NCBI GenBank assembly: GCA_965242775.1
Contig: CBDETI010000010.1
Coordinates: 124,001-188,000, forward strand
Length of the DNA: 64,000 nt
Direction: 5' to 3'
From: JAWPMT01 sp965242775
GTDB lineage: Bacteria > Bacteroidota > Bacteroidia > Cytophagales > Cyclobacteriaceae
In this document: positions 43,351 through 52,352 of the stretch, piece after piece
How positions within the stretch are numbered: position 1 is the stretch's first letter
Layout of the letters: each line of letters begins with the position of its first letter
Translations under genes and position numbers: made by a program
The notes under the pieces: generated by a model
Told to the model about the DNA's origin: nothing
Database searches by the model: none
Seen by the model: the letters and a program-made list of their open reading frames with translations, nothing else

Positions 43351-43554
43351 ATGGAAACAGAACTCATCTGGTACAATCCTGACTATGATATTTATCAAAA
43401 GGGGTCTCCCGAAGATTTTCAGTTGAAGATCAATTCCAGCCGTAATCAGGATCGATTCTCCATCCTATACCAATTCAATCGAAATTCCCGAAAAATTGCA
43501 GAGAAAGTACTCCATTCGCTCAACCTGGTCCGAGAGGAAAGCCGCTTGGATTAG
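43351..43554 (+). CDS. 67-residue protein of unknown function
   Basis: The ATG at 43351 gives METELIWYNPDYDIYQKG... with 67 residues. A longer open frame upstream to 43090 crosses the antisense of the monooxygenase gene and is not credible. The protein is polar, without signal peptide or membrane helix. It precedes a DUF4136 lipoprotein by 32 bases. Not recognised. Confidence 0.5.
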   Translation: METELIWYNPDYDIYQKGSPEDFQLKINSSRNQDRFSILYQFNRNSRKIAEKVLHSLNLVREESRLD

Positions 43555-43573
43555 GTAATTGCTACCTATATAG

Positions 43574-43581
43574 TATTTTAG
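43574..43581 (+). promoter_or_regulatory. candidate -7 box before the DUF4136 gene
   Basis: TATTTTAG, the same octamer as before dinB and dnaE2, ends 5 bases before the ATG at 43587. A -33 box is not clear. If real, the transcript would be leaderless. Confidence 0.35.
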
Positions 43582-43586
43582 CCGGT

Positions 43587-44102
43587 ATGGCAAAGTGGAC
43601 TTACCTGGCCCTGTTCGTATGGCTTATTTCTTGCGCGCCGACGACCATTCATTTCAGCAATCCCGAAGGCTTCGACGAAGCGTATCAGAACTTCATTATT
43701 CTGAATTTTAAAACATCTGACAACAAAAGTTCGGAAGCAGGAAATGCCTTGATCGAGACGATTGAAGGGGCCTTAGCTTCAGAAATGACCCAGCGTGGCT
43801 ACACTGCTATTGAGCGGGGGAAACCTGACATGCTACTTCGCTATGAACTTGTAGCGAGCCGCAGGACCAGGACTGATGTCAATCGCTTACCCTATAGCAA
43901 CTATGCACAAATCAACAACCGGGTAATACAGGAATCAGCCCTATTGATTGAATTGACCAACGCCTCGGAGCGTAAACTCATTTGGCAGGGCAGCCTCGAC
44001 CTTAGGCAATATTCAAAGAAACACAAGGCACAGGAAGCGATCAAAAAGGCAGTCGCGAAAATATTTGAAACCTATCCCTTCCAACAACCGCAAGGCAACT
44101 AA
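43587..44102 (+). CDS. DUF4136 lipoprotein
   Basis: The 171-residue protein has a lipobox WLISC (Cys 16) and the DUF4136 pattern: FIILNFKTSDN, LIETIEGALASEMTQRGY, KPDMLLRYELVASRRTRTDV, LLIELTNASERKLIWQGSLD, and AIKKAVAKIFETYP. The family is common in Gram-negative envelopes with no known activity. It is followed after 5 bases by the NhaC antiporter gene, so they are probably co-transcribed. Confidence 0.88.
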   Translation: MAKWTYLALFVWLISCAPTTIHFSNPEGFDEAYQNFIILNFKTSDNKSSEAGNALIETIEGALASEMTQRGYTAIERGKPDMLLRYELVASRRTRTDVNRLPYSNYAQINNRVIQESALLIELTNASERKLIWQGSLDLRQYSKKHKAQEAIKKAVAKIFETYPFQQPQGN

Positions 44103-44107
44103 GAACT

Positions 44108-45526
44108 ATGAGTGAATACGGAATACTCTCCCTACTCCCGCCGGTTTTGGCAATAGCATTGGCCATTAGAACAAAACAGGTGATTTTTTCTCTTCTTGTC
44201 GGAATTTTCACTGGCTGGCTGATAATTCATAGTTACAACCCGTTCCAGGCTTTCGTTGCGACGACTGGATCGTTGGTGGATGTCATGAAAAGTGAAGGCA
44301 ATACACGAACCGTGGTTTTTACCCTTCTCATCGGCTCGCTTATCCAATTGATCAGAAAAGCCAATGGTGTTGGCGGATTTATTGCTTTCATTCAGAAAAA
44401 ACTTACCAAAAGCAAAAATCCAACCTCCAGCCTACAAGTCGCGGCCGGACTCACGGGTTTCCTGATTTTCATTGAGTCGAATATCTCCATTCTCACCGTT
44501 GGCACTGCCTTCCAGCCGCTTTTCAACAAGTACAAAATCGCCAGGGAAAAGCTGGCATACCTGGCCGATTCCAGCTCCGCCCCATCTTGTATACTGTTTC
44601 CAGTGAATGCATGGGGTGCCTATGTGATGGGACTTTTAGCCGCCTACGATCACCTCGATCCATTTCAATCCTTGCTGCTCTCAATACCCTACAACTTCTA
44701 TCCGATCCTCACGCTGATCCTGCTCTTTTTCCTGGCCACTACTGGCAAAAGCTATGGCCCTATGAAAGCCGCAGAAGCGAAGACTGACTCCCTACCCGCA
44801 GACGAAGGGGCCACTTCTACCGGGGGTAAGGCAAGCAACATGATCATTCCACTACTAGTCATGATCTTCACTATGCCTTTGTACCTGATGTACAGCGGAT
44901 GGGGAGCCACGAACAGTGGTATGGGTCTACAAGAAAAGCTATGGGCCGCTATTGGGAATGGTTCGGGATCAATGGCTGTGCTGCTGGCAGTCGTCACAGC
45001 GGTTCTATTTGCTGGATTGTTTTTCGGAGCCCAAAAGCTGATCACACTTAAAACCTTCATCGAAGAGTCCCTAAAGGGAATGAATGAAATGCTGGTCATG
45101 GCGCTACTTATGGTACTGGCTTTCGCCATAGGAAACATCTGTGGGGAGCTAAAAACAGGCATATACGTGGCTGAAACCACCAAGAGTTGGCTATCTCCGG
45201 CGCTCGCGCCTGCCCTGATCTTCGCTATCAGTTGCTTCGTGGCATTTGCCACAGGCACCTCCTGGGGTACCTTCGCCATCATGTTATCCATCGGTATACC
45301 ACTGGCACAGGCCGTGGGTATGAATCCCTATATCATGATAGCGGCCGTATTGGGTGGCGGGGTGTTTGGAGACCATTGTTCACCGATCTCAGATACCACA
45401 TTGATCAGCTCAATGGCCTCGGGAACAGATCACATTGAGCACGTACGAACGCAACTTCCCTATGCGCTCGTTACAGGAGGATTGGCCTTCATTCTCTATC
45501 TGTTAGCGGCGTTCTTTGTCGCATAG
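44108..45526 (+). CDS. Na+/H+ antiporter of the NhaC family
   Basis: The 472-residue protein has about 12 helices and NhaC-family blocks: LLPPVLAIALAIRTKQVIFS, VGIFTGWLI, FLIFIESNISILTVGTAFQP, LADSSSAPSCILFPVNAWGA, FATGTSWGTFAIMLSIGIPL, and GGGVFGDHCSPISDTTLISS. Such proteins exchange sodium for protons or, in some cases, carry amino acids or malate/lactate. It overlaps no gene and follows the DUF4136 lipoprotein. Confidence 0.9.
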   Translation: MSEYGILSLLPPVLAIALAIRTKQVIFSLLVGIFTGWLIIHSYNPFQAFVATTGSLVDVMKSEGNTRTVVFTLLIGSLIQLIRKANGVGGFIAFIQKKLTKSKNPTSSLQVAAGLTGFLIFIESNISILTVGTAFQPLFNKYKIAREKLAYLADSSSAPSCILFPVNAWGAYVMGLLAAYDHLDPFQSLLLSIPYNFYPILTLILLFFLATTGKSYGPMKAAEAKTDSLPADEGATSTGGKASNMIIPLLVMIFTMPLYLMYSGWGATNSGMGLQEKLWAAIGNGSGSMAVLLAVVTAVLFAGLFFGAQKLITLKTFIEESLKGMNEMLVMALLMVLAFAIGNICGELKTGIYVAETTKSWLSPALAPALIFAISCFVAFATGTSWGTFAIMLSIGIPLAQAVGMNPYIMIAAVLGGGVFGDHCSPISDTTLISSMASGTDHIEHVRTQLPYALVTGGLAFILYLLAAFFVA

Positions 45527-45634
45527 CTTACCAAAAAGGTTCAAATTCCGGGTTTTCATGCCTTAATCGTAACATTTACAATTACAGCTTGTAAAAGAGG
45601 AGTGTACGAATTTGACTTAAAAGCTATAGATAGA

Positions 45635-46084
45635 ATGACACGTATGATTTTCAGCACCATCCTGCTTGTGGGCCTCGCGGTTGCCGGGACCAGTCAGGCT
45701 AAATTTCCACAGCAGGGTGAGGAAGTTTCGTTTGATGGCAACGACCTGGTCTCTTACTTTGAATCCGATGCGCCCGTCAAGGGACTAGATGAGTTTACTT
45801 ATGTTTATCAAGACCTGAAATTGCGATTCGCAAACGCTGCCAATTTGAACAAATTCAAAGCAGATCCGGAAAAATACATCCCTGCTTACAATGGATGGTG
45901 CGCTATTGCCCTCACCCATGGCAATTGGATAAAACCCGATTTCAACCAATATAAAGTACAAGACGGAAAACTGCTTTTCTTTGAGGTAAGGGCATTCTTC
46001 AATGGAAAAACCGCCTGGGAACGTGATCCAGAAATCAATAAGGTAGTGGCCGATAAGAAGTGGGAGGAGCTCACCGCGAACTAG
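45635..46084 (+). CDS. YHS-domain secreted protein
   Basis: From the ATG at 45635 the protein has 149 residues with a signal peptide ending GTSQA. The mature part matches the YHS-like proteins of Bacteroidota: VSFDGNDLVSYFESDAPVKG, YVYQDLKLRFANAANLNKFK, DPEKYIPAYNGWCAIALTHG. The family is thought to bind a metal or thiol; no enzymatic role is fixed. A GTG upstream at 45602 would extend it without a better signal. Its stop codon overlaps the opposing gene's stop. Confidence 0.83.
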   Translation: MTRMIFSTILLVGLAVAGTSQAKFPQQGEEVSFDGNDLVSYFESDAPVKGLDEFTYVYQDLKLRFANAANLNKFKADPEKYIPAYNGWCAIALTHGNWIKPDFNQYKVQDGKLLFFEVRAFFNGKTAWERDPEINKVVADKKWEELTAN

Positions 46085-46470
46085 TCCCGCCCGGACTTTC
46101 TTGACACAATATTGTTTAGTAGAAGGAGGAAATCACGACATGAGATTTCCTCCTTCCCATTTATAGAGACTTGATAGTCCCGACCCGACCAACTTGAACG
46201 GCTGACATAGTTGGATATGAAGGCTTCCACCGAGTCAATACGCTCCTTGTTCTTTTCAAACTTTCTTCTAAAATGAGCAGCCGCTTGTTTATTATTATAA
46301 CTGCGCCCGTTTCTGATAAATCGCAAAGAGTCAGCGCTATCTACAGCGAGAAGTAGTGCCTCAATTTTTCTGTGCACTGGATTTGTATCAGGAGTCTGAC
46401 CTCTACCCTCAAACATCACCATTGCAAAACCCAATAAAAGCCACCATCGAAAAAAAAATGGGTTCCGCAT
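46081..46470 (-). CDS. DUF5329-like secreted protein
   Basis: From the ATG at 46470 the protein has 129 residues and a signal sequence (FFFRWWLLLGFAMVMFEGRG, ending near GQ). The body has KIEALLLAVDSADSLRFIRN, YNNKQAAAHFRRKFEKNKER and SRSSWSGRDYQVSINGKEEI, the DUF5329 pattern. Function unknown. It shares stop bases with the YHS gene. Confidence 0.75.
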   Translation of the reverse strand: MRNPFFFRWWLLLGFAMVMFEGRGQTPDTNPVHRKIEALLLAVDSADSLRFIRNGRSYNNKQAAAHFRRKFEKNKERIDSVEAFISNYVSRSSWSGRDYQVSINGKEEISCRDFLLLLNNIVSRKSGRD

Positions 46471-46540
46471 AGGGTTCACTGCGATAGTTTTTGACTTATA
46501 CACAGATTTTTATGAATTTTGCCAAGAATTTTTTTAATCA

Positions 46541-46693
46541 ATGCCCAGTTCAGCTAATAGAAGAAGGTTAAAAACCGCCATTTTAGTTTCATTGTACTCC
46601 CTGCTGATGTCTTTATTCTTACTGGAAGACCAGAGTATTGTGCGCACAATCGCCGATAATTTTCATGGTCTCAGCATCTACAAACCCTACTAA
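46541..46693 (+). CDS. candidate 50-residue membrane protein
   Basis: An ATG at 46541 opens a complete 50-codon frame ending TAA at 46693. It begins MPSSANRRRLKTA, then one hydrophobic helix (ILVSLYSLLMSLFLL), then a short polar tail ending FHGLSIYKPY. The basic N-terminus before the helix is as in real small membrane proteins. It fills a gap between two convergent or unrelated genes. There is no homology evidence. Confidence 0.4.
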   Translation: MPSSANRRRLKTAILVSLYSLLMSLFLLEDQSIVRTIADNFHGLSIYKPY

Positions 46694-46707
46694 GGCCGAG
46701 AAAGACA

Positions 46708-47127
46708 CTAATTGAGTGTGATCTGTATCTGCTCCTGTGCAGAAGAAAGATAGAACTTGCTTTTTTCATAGCCTGGTATGATCACTCGACTTCCATCGGC
46801 ACTGCTAAAACCATAGGGTTCTTTCGGTATATTAAGAAAATTAGTATCCAGTTCGCCGTTGCTATTGACATCATGGTAGATAATAACGGCACACTCACCA
46901 AAGGGCAACCCTTTGAATACCAGCACCTCTTCACTTGAAGAAACCCTGCGCTTCGCGCTGGCAATGGCACCCTCACCCATGAAACTTTCCTTGTTGTTAT
47001 ATACTGCCACCATTACATTCCCCTTGATTTCGGAAATATTGGTGACAGTAACTTCTAACGTCGCCTGAGAGAGGGCCCTACCGGAAATGACGACCATCAA
47101 AATCGCTATGACAAAACATCTTTTCAT
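46708..47127 (-). CDS. DUF2141 secreted protein
   Basis: The 139-residue protein has a signal peptide ending GRALSQ. It shows the DUF2141 pattern LEVTVTNISEIKGNVMVAVY, PFGECAVIIYHDVNSNGELD, and IPKEPYGFS. The fold is a small beta sandwich seen in many marine bacteria, with unknown role. It starts 2 bases after the ABC permease gene's end on the same strand. Confidence 0.85.
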   Translation of the reverse strand: MKRCFVIAILMVVISGRALSQATLEVTVTNISEIKGNVMVAVYNNKESFMGEGAIASAKRRVSSSEEVLVFKGLPFGECAVIIYHDVNSNGELDTNFLNIPKEPYGFSSADGSRVIIPGYEKSKFYLSSAQEQIQITLN

Positions 47128-47129
47128 GA

Positions 47130-49472
47130 CTATTCTGATCTTAATTGCGCAACCGGGTTTTCTTTAGCCGCAGCATAGACTCGCGCAAGGATAGAAAAAA
47201 GTACTGCAAACAAGATAACGATAAGAGGAATTAGAAAGTGTCTCAACGAGATTGCCAGATGATAGGCGTAAATAATGTCCAAAAGGTTATTGATAAAGAG
47301 AAAGCCTCCCACCAATCCTACTGCAGAAGCCACTGCCAAGACCATGATGACAGGTCTATTGATAAGGTACGCCACCGTCAACACACTAGCTCCCAGGACT
47401 TTTCTAATACCGAATTCTCGGATCCGCGCCTGAATTGTAAGTGATACCATCGAATACAATCCCACGATACAGATCAATAAAGCAGCAATTGCTACAAATC
47501 CATTGATGTTCAGAATAATATTATTGGTCTCATCAAGGGGTTCTATCACTTTTTCCTGAAAAAACCCATTGAACAGCTTGTTCGGAAACAACTTATACCA
47601 AGTGTCTGTGGCCAATTGCCGTAGGGCTTCATCTTTACCTTCATATGCTATTACAAGATATCTCGCGGCCTCCTCAGGATTGAGCGTTATAACTGTTGGT
47701 CGGATCTTATTGTCGAGAAGAATGGTTTTAAGGTTAAAATCTTTCACTAGTCCGATGACCTTGTGCGCCTGCCCGTTTATTGAAATCCGGGTACCCGCCA
47801 ATGGCTTTCCTAGCTGCCTTTGGAATTCTTCATTGACCAGAACAGATTTACCTGGGGCCTCACCTTCAAAAAAGAATCGACCGTCGAGCAATTGCACCCG
47901 AAGCGCCTGGAGGTAGGTGGAGCCGACCTGCAAATTAGCTACAAAGTGCTCCTCTCCATCGATCTCGGTTATGGCTTCACCGTGAGAGAATCCAATAAGA
48001 TCACCGGCATTCGTAACAACTGTAACTTGCGATTTAGCTTTCAACGCATCCCTGAGCGACGCCAGGTCCGCAGGGTCTTCGATTGGTATATTCAACACCT
48101 GTTCATACTTGTACCCCCTATCGAGGTTTTGCTGGTACAGCGCATTTTCGGTGAAAACGAAAAGACTGAAGAGGTTGTAAATGCAAATTGAAAATTGAAA
48201 AACCAGTAAAACGACAAATATCAAGCCTGCACGCCCCACTTTCCATGTATGACGAAAAACCTCCAGGGCGGAAATGCGATTGATGTACAGTGCAGGGTAG
48301 CCGGCATTGATGAAAATAACCAACCCCATTAAGGTAGTCGCAACTACTAAAAATGGCATCCAGTCAAGAAACTGGAATTGTACAATATTGAATGCAAACA
48401 TGGCATTGTACCTGGGAAAGAGGTAATAGGACACGACCACCGAAAGTACCAGCGCGGCAACCAGTAACAGCAGGTTTTCCAGGAATAATGCTCTTGTTAA
48501 ATGCCATCTCGTGGCGCCGAGCATTTTTTTCACCGCCATTTCTTTCAAGCGCTTTCCCACCAGGGTAAGATTCGTGTTGATGAAATTGAAGGATGCAAGC
48601 AGCAGCACGAATACCGCCGAACTGATGGTCCCCAGCACCGAAGCTGGGTGGAGGGAATTTCTGAATACATTCCCTGAAAGGTTTTGAGCCTTACCTGGCC
48701 ACTCGTGCAGATTATCTAGCCGGAAAGCATCCACTTCACGCCCAGGGTTGCGCTGGTTAATGATCGTAAGATGTTGCGCTAACTCCAGCTGAATAGAAGA
48801 CCTGGATACTAAAGTGTGTACAAACGTAGCATCTACCCAATGTTTCCAATCATTTCTGTCGATATTCATGGCATCGCGGTAGGTGCTCATCGGCAGCAAC
48901 ATACTGAAATGGAAACTCGTATTGTTTGGCCATTCTGCAATAACTGCCGCCACTTCGTAGGTCCTTTCCTTGCCTTCAAACGCGAGTTGAACCTGCCTTC
49001 CAAGGGCGGAACCATCGGGGAAAAGTCGTCGGGCTGTGGCTTCAGAAAGGATCAGGTCTTCCTGGCCTCGAAAGAAAACCGGGTCATCCCCACTATCAGG
49101 ATACTGCAGCGATCGAAGAAATTCTTCGTCACAAAAACCAATGCGCTCCGGATATAACCGTTGGTTGACTTTGGAGGTACCGCTGCCATAAGTAAACCGA
49201 AATGCTTTCATGGAGGGATGCTTCGCCAATTGCTCCTGCAAGGCCAATGGTGTCTGGCTAAGAATTCTTCCGCTTTTTTTATCAGAAAGACTGATTTTGT
49301 AGATCGTATCGGCTTGCGAAAAGAAATCATTGAAATTGTGATTGAAATGATAATTAAAATAACCGATCACGCATATCGCCAAGCCTACTGCGAGGCTTAC
49401 GACATTTGCAAATACATAAAAACCATTTTTGCTTAAACTTCTAATGATCGTTGTTAAATCGACTTTGAGCAT
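47130..49472 (-). CDS. ABC transporter permease (two FtsX domains, MacB-like)
   Basis: The 780-residue protein has an N-terminal helix (VVSLAVGLAICVIGYFNYHF), a MacB-like periplasmic domain with LILSEATARRLFPDGSALG, and four or more helices. A second periplasmic segment has VLVNEEFQRQLGKPLAGTRI. It ends in an FtsX block, with IREFGIRKVLGASVLTVAYL near residue 680 and KENPVAQLRSE at the end. Such Bacteroidota proteins work with a separate ATPase to export peptides or lipids. No ATPase gene is adjacent here. It is flanked by a DUF2141 gene and an AraC regulator. Confidence 0.88.
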   Translation of the reverse strand: MLKVDLTTIIRSLSKNGFYVFANVVSLAVGLAICVIGYFNYHFNHNFNDFFSQADTIYKISLSDKKSGRILSQTPLALQEQLAKHPSMKAFRFTYGSGTSKVNQRLYPERIGFCDEEFLRSLQYPDSGDDPVFFRGQEDLILSEATARRLFPDGSALGRQVQLAFEGKERTYEVAAVIAEWPNNTSFHFSMLLPMSTYRDAMNIDRNDWKHWVDATFVHTLVSRSSIQLELAQHLTIINQRNPGREVDAFRLDNLHEWPGKAQNLSGNVFRNSLHPASVLGTISSAVFVLLLASFNFINTNLTLVGKRLKEMAVKKMLGATRWHLTRALFLENLLLLVAALVLSVVVSYYLFPRYNAMFAFNIVQFQFLDWMPFLVVATTLMGLVIFINAGYPALYINRISALEVFRHTWKVGRAGLIFVVLLVFQFSICIYNLFSLFVFTENALYQQNLDRGYKYEQVLNIPIEDPADLASLRDALKAKSQVTVVTNAGDLIGFSHGEAITEIDGEEHFVANLQVGSTYLQALRVQLLDGRFFFEGEAPGKSVLVNEEFQRQLGKPLAGTRISINGQAHKVIGLVKDFNLKTILLDNKIRPTVITLNPEEAARYLVIAYEGKDEALRQLATDTWYKLFPNKLFNGFFQEKVIEPLDETNNIILNINGFVAIAALLICIVGLYSMVSLTIQARIREFGIRKVLGASVLTVAYLINRPVIMVLAVASAVGLVGGFLFINNLLDIIYAYHLAISLRHFLIPLIVILFAVLFSILARVYAAAKENPVAQLRSE

Positions 49473-49539
49473 TGACTTGTTTTAAGCTCTAAAGTCCAGA
49501 CAATGAGACTGGCAAACGTCCAATTCGAACGAGGTGGAC

Positions 49540-50694
49540 TTATTTACTCCTACTTGTGATAGAAGTCTTGTATTGTGTGGGCGTCTGCCCTTCGATTTTC
49601 TTGAAAACCTGATTGAACGACGATTTCGAATTGAATCCGCAATCGTACGCTATCCCCAAAAGCGTAAGGTGACTATACTCGGGATTGCTTAGACGTCTTT
49701 TATATTCGTCAATTCGCCAGCGATTCACAAAATCGTAAAAGTTCATTCCCATCTGATCATTCAGAACCTGTGAAAGTTTGTGCTTACTGACCCCAATACT
49801 TTCAGCTAACCCCGCCAATGAAAGCTTCACATTGGTATAGGGTCTTTCTTCCCGCATAAAATCAGACAATTTGCGGACTATTTCGTCTCCTTCCAACTGA
49901 TCCAGCGCAGAAGTCTCATACTTCTTGGGCCTGCTTCGTTGCGCAAAGATTACCGGCTGTTTTAGGCCGAAGAACCCAATGATAAAGACATTGATAAGGA
50001 TAAGCGCAGCCAGGATCTGAAAACTGGCTATAAAAGGAAGCATCCCCAGAGCCGCCGCCCATATGGCCACGTAACTGACTAAAAACCCAATCAACTCTAA
50101 AGTAACCCAATGAAAAAGCCAGTTTAACGTGATCTCCTCTTCATAGGAAAATTCCTCTCGGATTCGTGCCCGATGCCGCCGAAGGAGGATCAAACTGGCT
50201 ATAGGATAGGCAAGTGAAACCAACGCAAGAAACTGCGCATAGCTCTTTGCCAGCCAAGGCAAATGAGGAGAAACATGTATAAAACCGTCATATACATTAA
50301 GTAATCCTGGATGCCACGCATTCAGCAATTGCATGAAAATCACGAAAAACATAAAGGGAATACCATGCGGCCAGACCTGTACCCACGTCAAAGATGGTCT
50401 TGTTAATTCCTTTACATAGAAAAGCAGAAGTGGCGCTGCCAAAAACTGCAATAATCCACCAACGAGCATCAACTCTATTCGAAGTGATACCTGAATAAAA
50501 TTCAAATAGTAGAACACCAATTGGATCGCATTCAAAAACATCCACAAAGACAAAACCCAATCCAGGGTATGCTTTTGCTTTTTGTATAGAAGCAACGTTA
50601 TTATCAGAATGGCTTGGCCTACCCCTATGAAATATATTGCATTCACTTCTGTGAAGATATGCGCCGGAATAGTACCTGGCCACCAATTCCACAA
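49540..50694 (-). CDS. membrane-anchored AraC-family regulator
   Basis: The 384-residue protein has about seven helices over residues 15-250 (FIGVGQAILIITLLLY, ELMLVGGLLQFLAAPLLLFY, FQILAALILINVFIIGFFGL). A C-terminal AraC helix-turn-helix pair follows: SLAGLAESIGVSKHKLSQVL, YDFVNRWRIDEYKRRL and LGIAYDCGFNSKSSFNQVFK. This 7TM-AraC layout is common in Bacteroidota and senses an unknown external cue. The start codon is a TTG. It lies just upstream of the ABC permease on the same strand, so it may control it. Confidence 0.85.
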   Translation of the reverse strand: MWNWWPGTIPAHIFTEVNAIYFIGVGQAILIITLLLYKKQKHTLDWVLSLWMFLNAIQLVFYYLNFIQVSLRIELMLVGGLLQFLAAPLLLFYVKELTRPSLTWVQVWPHGIPFMFFVIFMQLLNAWHPGLLNVYDGFIHVSPHLPWLAKSYAQFLALVSLAYPIASLILLRRHRARIREEFSYEEEITLNWLFHWVTLELIGFLVSYVAIWAAALGMLPFIASFQILAALILINVFIIGFFGLKQPVIFAQRSRPKKYETSALDQLEGDEIVRKLSDFMREERPYTNVKLSLAGLAESIGVSKHKLSQVLNDQMGMNFYDFVNRWRIDEYKRRLSNPEYSHLTLLGIAYDCGFNSKSSFNQVFKKIEGQTPTQYKTSITSRSK

Positions 50695-50753
50695 AAAAAC
50701 TGTTTCCTGACTGGCTGGCTATAACCTTCTGCGTAAACTCCGGGGGTCATATC

Positions 50754-50783
50754 AAAAAAAAAGCGATTCCTTCAGGGAATCGC
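50754..50783 (-). terminator. Rho-independent terminator after the lipocalin-like lipoprotein
   Basis: On the minus strand GCGATTCC (50783-50776) pairs with GGAATCGC (50770-50763), loop 5, then a nine-base T-run. It ends the transcript of the gene at 50809-51357, 26 bases after its stop. Confidence 0.92.
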
Positions 50784-50808
50784 CTTCTTTGTATTTTGTT
50801 AGATTTTA

Positions 50809-51357
50809 CTATTGCGCCTTTGTCAGGTTCATGGTAAAATCAATGGAGATCGTATCGTTTGTACCATCTTGATCCAGGTCTGAACCTTCTTCAACCTGCG
50901 TGAAAGTAAAGCTAGCAGCTGTAGACGTCAGCGTAGCAACAGTGAACACAATGTCCTCCCCATCGGCATCTGTCAAAGTGACTACTGAGTTGTCGCTATT
51001 TGCAGCCCAGGTACCTGCGCTCGTATCTCCATCTGCGAATGACACATCATAGGTACCATCCTGTGCAAATACGATTTCAAAACCAACAAATATGTTAGCT
51101 CCTGTTTCAAATTGCTCAGCATTAGTCTGTGCTTGTGCAGCGGCCTCCTCGTCAGATAGTCCAGCGGCTTGAAACAACGCAGTAAAGAAATCAAGCAGTG
51201 GGGTACCATTAACAGATATATCAAGCGTCGCAGATTCATAATTCCAGGTTCCAACTACCGGGCTTACCTCCGCCCCATCGTCATCCGAACAAGCTGCCAA
51301 TATTAACAACCCGAACAGTCCCGCAAACATGAAGGTTTTATTGAATAGGTTTTTCAT
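50809..51357 (-). CDS. lipocalin-like lipoprotein
   Basis: The 182-residue protein has a clear lipobox LLILAAC (Cys 23) followed by an Asp-rich linker. Then comes VVGTWNYESATLDI, the opening strand of many Bacteroidota lipocalin-like proteins. Later strands include FEIVFAQDGTYDVSFADGDT, AGTWAANSDNSVVTL and ASFTFTQVEEG. The protein is acidic and may be exposed on the outer membrane. It is transcribed alone and ends at a strong terminator. Confidence 0.75.
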   Translation of the reverse strand: MKNLFNKTFMFAGLFGLLILAACSDDDGAEVSPVVGTWNYESATLDISVNGTPLLDFFTALFQAAGLSDEEAAAQAQTNAEQFETGANIFVGFEIVFAQDGTYDVSFADGDTSAGTWAANSDNSVVTLTDADGEDIVFTVATLTSTAASFTFTQVEEGSDLDQDGTNDTISIDFTMNLTKAQ

Positions 51358-51527
51358 AATAGGAATTTTTAGAATAAATAGTTAATTGAGTCTTCTTTTA
51401 GCAAATTAAAGAGCGACAAAGGAATATTAATAAATTGTAAAATTTCAATTTAGTGACACAAAAATCCAATTTCCGTTGACCCTCCTACTCCTTTTCACGT
51501 AGTAGTCCACAACCAAAAACGCAAATC

Positions 51528-52352
51528 ATGTCTCTAAGAAGTCTGTTAGTTATTTCCCTGGTGCTCTTGTCCAACATTTTGTTATCGCAAAGAAAAAAGA
51601 GTGACGGCCCAGTCGAAATATTCGACAGGAAAACGGCTTCTGGGTTGGAGATATATGGACGTAACAAGAGTATCGTTCCGTATACACTTGAATTGAGTGT
51701 AAATCAAACCAATCTCAAAAGTTCAAAGAAATTTCCCCTTAAAGTGGTCTTGCAACCATCCGAGGAAGCTGTACTTATTGCTTCTCTCACGCCGGTTAAG
51801 AAAAACAAAGGGTGGAGTTACGGCTCGCAATTCACCTACTACATGGGCGATTACCGAGCGGTGCATGACGATAATGTTTCGTATTCTCTACCCTTTGAGG
51901 AAGGAGAAAAATTTCTCATGAGTCAAGGATACAATGGTTCTTTTTCGCACATGGGAAAGAATGCCATAGACTTCACCATGCCGCAGGGCTCCCGAATAGT
52001 GGCTGCTAGAGACGGGACAGTTGTAAAGGTTAAGGAAGACTCCAACAGAGGTTGCCCCAACCGAAGTTGCCTGGATTTCGCGAATAAGATAACCATCTAC
52101 CATTCTGATGGCACGTTTGCGGATTACGTGCACTTGAAGAAAAAAGGAAGCCTGGTGAAGGTTGGAGATCGAGTAAAACGTGGTGATGCAATCGGGTTGA
52201 GCGGCGATACCGGATTCTCCTCTGGTCCACATTTGCACTTTGAAGTGTACAGGCCTGCAAAAAATGGTACAGAATCAATTAAAACCAAATTCCTGGTTAG
52301 CCCCGGCCGCGCAGAAGACTTAAAAGAAAAGGTCTTTTATATGGCCTTCTAA
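51528..52352 (+). CDS. M23-family metallopeptidase (LytM/peptidoglycan endopeptidase type)
   Basis: The 274-residue protein has a signal peptide (ending NILLSQ). A beta-rich N-terminal domain is followed by the M23 domain (about 140-260). Zinc ligands appear in SHMGKNAIDFTMPQG (His, Asp) and the HLHFEVY motif near residue 235. It should cut peptide crosslinks in peptidoglycan outside the inner membrane. It is convergent with lysA. Confidence 0.92.
   Translation: MSLRSLLVISLVLLSNILLSQRKKSDGPVEIFDRKTASGLEIYGRNKSIVPYTLELSVNQTNLKSSKKFPLKVVLQPSEEAVLIASLTPVKKNKGWSYGSQFTYYMGDYRAVHDDNVSYSLPFEEGEKFLMSQGYNGSFSHMGKNAIDFTMPQGSRIVAARDGTVVKVKEDSNRGCPNRSCLDFANKITIYHSDGTFADYVHLKKKGSLVKVGDRVKRGDAIGLSGDTGFSSGPHLHFEVYRPAKNGTESIKTKFLVSPGRAEDLKEKVFYMAF

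Noticed and set aside
44752..45291. 179-codon frame opposite the NhaC gene
   Set aside because: Antisense shadow of a well-supported antiporter gene.
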